Below, one piece after another: positions 30,494 through 30,809 of a DNA stretch of 30,809 bases. The DNA comes from Desulfovibrio sp. (GTDB taxonomy: Bacteria > Desulfobacterota > Desulfovibrionia > Desulfovibrionales > Desulfovibrionaceae), in the NCBI RefSeq assembly GCF_019424165.1, contig NZ_JAHZAA010000005.1:106800-137608 (forward strand), in the 5' to 3' direction. The position numbers and the translations under genes were made by a program. The stretch's first letter is position 1, and the number at the start of each line of letters is the position of its first letter. The notes under the pieces are model-generated. The model ran no database searches. It had not been told where the DNA came from and saw nothing but the letters and a program-made list of their open reading frames with translations.

Positions 30494-30809
30494 TTAGCCT
30501 TTCTGATCGTAAGGAACGATCTGGTCTTCCTTGATGTCGCCGGGAATGATCTTGCCGCCGCCGTACCCCCGGTCGCCGGGGGGCAGAATATAGAACGGCG
30601 TAGCCGGTTCATATTTAAGCGTGGGCAGGCTGTCGCCTTCCTTCCAGTAGGCGAGGGTGCGGTTGAGCCAGTCCTGGTCATTGCGTTCCGGGTAATCTTC
30701 ACGAGCGTGAGCGCCGCGGCTCTCTGTACGCACAAGCGCGCCGTATGCCGTGCACAGGGCCAGCTTGAGCATGCCGGGAACCCGCAATGCCATGGAAAGC
30801 TCGGCATTG
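30494..30809 (-). CDS. frdA: Fumarate reductase/succinate dehydrogenase flavoprotein subunit, C-terminal end (partial)
   Basis: Only the last 104 or so codons are present; the frame is open through the right edge. The sequence NAELSMALRVPGMLKLAL, ESRGAHAREDYPERNDQDWLNRTL matches the C-terminal domain of FrdA/SdhA, including the conserved R-G-A-H-x-R-x-D-x-P/R segment. It ends at TAA (30494-30496), ten bases before frdB. It would carry covalently bound FAD and the fumarate/succinate site in the part outside the window. Confidence 0.92.
   Translation of the reverse strand, partial: NAELSMALRVPGMLKLALCTAYGALVRTESRGAHAREDYPERNDQDWLNRTLAYWKEGDSLPTLKYEPATPFYILPPGDRGYGGGKIIPGDIKEDQIVPYDQKG

Overview
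The window looks like a high-GC chromosomal segment of a sulfate-reducing Desulfovibrionaceae bacterium, probably a Desulfovibrio desulfuricans-type or gut-associated species. This is inferred from gene content: a selenocysteine formate dehydrogenase with a NuoF/GltD-like partner, a fumarate reductase/succinate dehydrogenase-type pair next to malic enzyme, and an anaerobic heme-use operon. No rRNA, tRNA, CRISPR array, transposase or phage gene was seen.

Layout. 1-3497 (minus): a diaphorase-like NuoF/GltD fusion followed by a formate dehydrogenase alpha subunit. The latter reads through an in-frame TGA (286-288) with an E. coli fdhF-like SECIS hairpin just downstream, and it runs off the left edge. 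4165-6701 (minus): the methionine importer metN-metI-metQ with a terminator. 6938-10213 (minus): a SWIM/SNF2 helicase whose Walker B Asp is replaced by Ala. 10332-12023 (plus): a family 5 peptide/nickel-type binding protein. 12634-14796 (plus): a Rel (p)ppGpp synthetase/hydrolase broken by one in-frame TAG just before its ACT domain. 14977-16947 (plus): a MATE transporter and a DtxR-type metalloregulator, followed by a palindromic MITE-like repeat.

17393-26766 (minus) is the centrepiece: a tightly packed ten-gene operon, in transcription order hutW, TonB-dependent receptor, ECF S component, EcfT, duplicated ECF ATPase, hutX, flavodoxin-like protein, exbB, exbD, tonB. Read together it is a self-contained heme (tetrapyrrole) system. 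The receptor, powered by its own TonB-ExbB-ExbD, would cross the outer membrane. An ECF importer, rather than the usual HutBCD/HmuTUV ABC system, would cross the inner membrane. HutX would carry heme in the cytosol, and the radical SAM enzyme HutW, perhaps fed by the flavodoxin, would open the ring anaerobically. Most neighbours overlap or are separated by fewer than 20 bases. A strong sigma70-like promoter and an AT-rich, Fur-box-like dyad precede hutW, and a long hairpin sits between the receptor and the ECF genes.

27424-30809 (minus): NAD(P)-type malic enzyme with a clear terminator and a structured leader, a CBS-CBS-ACT protein, the iron-sulfur subunit of fumarate reductase/succinate dehydrogenase and the C-terminal end of its flavoprotein, cut by the right edge. 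This cluster suggests C4-dicarboxylate (malate/fumarate/succinate) metabolism.
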